Shown: positions 7,605 to 8,708 of the stretch, piece after piece | How the letters are laid out: every line of letters starts with the position of its first letter | Position numbering within the stretch: position 1 is the first letter of the stretch | Source: Acidobacteriota bacterium | GTDB taxonomy: Bacteria; Acidobacteriota; Vicinamibacteria; Vicinamibacterales; JAFNAJ01 | Reading direction: 5' to 3' | Length of the DNA stretch: 8,708 bases | NCBI GenBank assembly: GCA_017860085.1 | Contig: JAFNAJ010000149.1 | Coordinates: 1-8,708, forward strand | Position numbers and translations under genes: made by a program | The notes under the pieces: model-generated | The model's database searches: none | What the model saw: only the letters and a program-made list of their open reading frames with translations | What the model was told of the DNA's origin: nothing

Positions 7605-7682
7605 CCGACCGACCCACGACTGGAAGTTTCGATGAGAGACTCGAACACGGAGCGTAGCATGGGTGCGCGTGCGGCCGGGCGC

Positions 7683-8708
7683 TCACGACGCGCCGAGCAG
7701 TGCCAGCAGTACGCCGCCGGCCACCACGCTCGCCACCTGGCCAGCCGTGTTGGCGCCCATCGCGTGCATCAGCAGGAAGTTCTCGAAATCCTCCTCGAGG
7801 CCGACCCGGTTCACCACTCGCGCGGCCATGGGAAAGGCGCTGATGCCCGCCGCCCCGAGCAGCGGGTTGAAGCGTCCGCCGCTGACCACGTTGAGCCCCT
7901 TCGCGAACAGCACGCCCGCCGCGGTGTCGAGCGCGAACGCGAGCACGCCCAACCCGAGGATCTTCAGTGTCGAGACGGCGAGGAACGTCTCCGCGCGCAT
8001 CGTCGAGCCGACGGCCAGCCCGAGGAAGAGCGTGACGACGTTCGCGATCTCCTTCGACGAGGCTCCCGTCAGCCGTTCAACGGCACCGGACTCTTTCATC
8101 AAGTTGCCGAGCATCAGCATGCCAATCAGCGGCGTGGCCATCGGCACGAGCGTGCCCACGACGACGGTGACGATCAAGGGAAAGAGCACGCGCGTGCGCT
8201 TGCTGATCGGGCGCTGGCTGTACGGCATCCTGATGGCGCGCTCGCGGCGGCTCGTCAGCCAGCGCATGATGGGCGGCTGGATCAATGGCACGAGCGACAT
8301 GTAGCTGTAGGCGCAGACGGTGATTGGCCCCAGCAACTCCGGCGCGAGGCGGCTGCTCACGTAAATCGACGTGGGCCCGTCGATGGCGCCGATGATCCCG
8401 ATGGACGCCGCCTGGTTGAGCGTGAACCCCAGGGCCAGGGCGAGCATGAGCGTCCCGAACACCCCGAACTGCCCGGCCGCGCCAAGCAGCAGCAGCCTGG
8501 GGTTCTCGAGCAGCGGCCCGAAGTCGGTCATCGCGCCGATGCCGATGAAGATCAGCAGCGGGAACAGCTCATTGCCGACCCCTACGTCGTAGAGCATGCT
8601 CAGCATGCCCTCGGGCTGCACGAGCGGCGAGAGCGGCAGGTTGGCCAGGACGGCCCCCGCGCCGATCGGCAGCAGGAGCACGGGCTCGTAGCCCTTCACG
8701 ACGGCGAG
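7683..8708 (-). CDS. sodium-translocating decarboxylase beta subunit (OadB/GcdB/MmdB family), 5' end missing
   Basis: The frame is open to the window edge, giving 341 C-terminal residues; family members are usually about 370-430, so some tens of N-terminal residues are missing. A GTG at 8699 is internal: the upstream codons continue the family sequence (LAVVKGYEP). Hallmarks: GYEPVLLLPIGAGAVLANLP, FIGIGAMTDFGPLL, AASIGIIGAIDGPTSIY (its Asp matches the Asp of the conserved GGADGPTxIY motif that is essential in Klebsiella OadB), YSYMSLVPLIQPPIMR, PLIGMLMLGNLMKESG, and MGANTAGQVAS near the end. It is a multi-pass inner-membrane protein that couples decarboxylation of carboxybiotin to Na+ export. 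The carboxyltransferase alpha and small gamma subunit genes usually lie upstream, here outside the window. Oxaloacetate, methylmalonyl-CoA and glutaconyl-CoA systems share this subunit, so the substrate cannot be told. Stop at 7683-7685; the next gene begins 78 bp downstream. Confidence 0.93.
   Translation of the reverse strand, partial: LAVVKGYEPVLLLPIGAGAVLANLPLSPLVQPEGMLSMLYDVGVGNELFPLLIFIGIGAMTDFGPLLENPRLLLLGAAGQFGVFGTLMLALALGFTLNQAASIGIIGAIDGPTSIYVSSRLAPELLGPITVCAYSYMSLVPLIQPPIMRWLTSRRERAIRMPYSQRPISKRTRVLFPLIVTVVVGTLVPMATPLIGMLMLGNLMKESGAVERLTGASSKEIANVVTLFLGLAVGSTMRAETFLAVSTLKILGLGVLAFALDTAAGVLFAKGLNVVSGGRFNPLLGAAGISAFPMAARVVNRVGLEEDFENFLLMHAMGANTAGQVASVVAGGVLLALLGAS

Noticed and set aside
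7605..7682. Possible promoter between the oadB-like gene and the PA14/GT-C gene (TACGCT with an extended TG)
   Set aside because: Only 3 of 6 bases match the -10 consensus and there is no -35 at a usable distance. The gap is short enough for read-through.

Overview
The window is GC-rich, densely coding bacterial DNA. Two genes run rightward in the left half, and three genes run leftward in the right half. The combination of an S9 prolyl-oligopeptidase, a PknB-type Ser/Thr kinase that carries its own TolB/WD40-like propeller repeats, envelope glycosyltransferases and a Na+-pumping decarboxylase beta subunit is typical of Acidobacteriota, perhaps the Vicinamibacteria. This placement is inferred from gene content and base composition only; there is no rRNA or other marker gene.

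Left half, plus strand. (i) The 3' part of an S9-family serine peptidase (2-1192), cut by the window edge, with an intact Ser-Asp-His triad. (ii) A spacer of about 210 bp holding a plausible sigma70-like promoter and a Shine-Dalgarno sequence. (iii) A complete membrane-anchored Ser/Thr protein kinase (1406-4090): cytoplasmic kinase domain, one transmembrane helix, then about 12 PD40/TolB-like repeats. It converges on the minus-strand genes across a gap of about 50 bp.

Right half, minus strand, in order of transcription. (i) The beta subunit of a sodium-translocating decarboxylase (OadB family; 8708-7683, 5' end outside the window). (ii) A large membrane glycosyltransferase of GT-C fold with an N-terminal periplasmic PA14 domain (7604-5339). 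(iii) A family 9 (heptosyltransferase-like) glycosyltransferase (5280-4144). The two glycosyltransferases are 58 bp apart and probably co-transcribed, pointing to assembly of a cell-surface glycan. The oadB-like gene is co-directional, but its link to them may only be positional.

The most notable signal is an exact 28-bp tandem duplication (6612-6639 and 6640-6667) inside the PA14/GT-C gene. Since 28 is not a multiple of 3, it shifts the frame and splits one gene into two overlapping open frames. Removing one copy restores a single 745-residue protein with a continuous family-like sequence across the join. It is either a real slippage mutation (possibly reversible) or an assembly artefact caused by an unmerged 28-bp overlap. 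No CRISPR array, tRNA, rRNA, insertion sequence or evidently novel multi-gene system was found.
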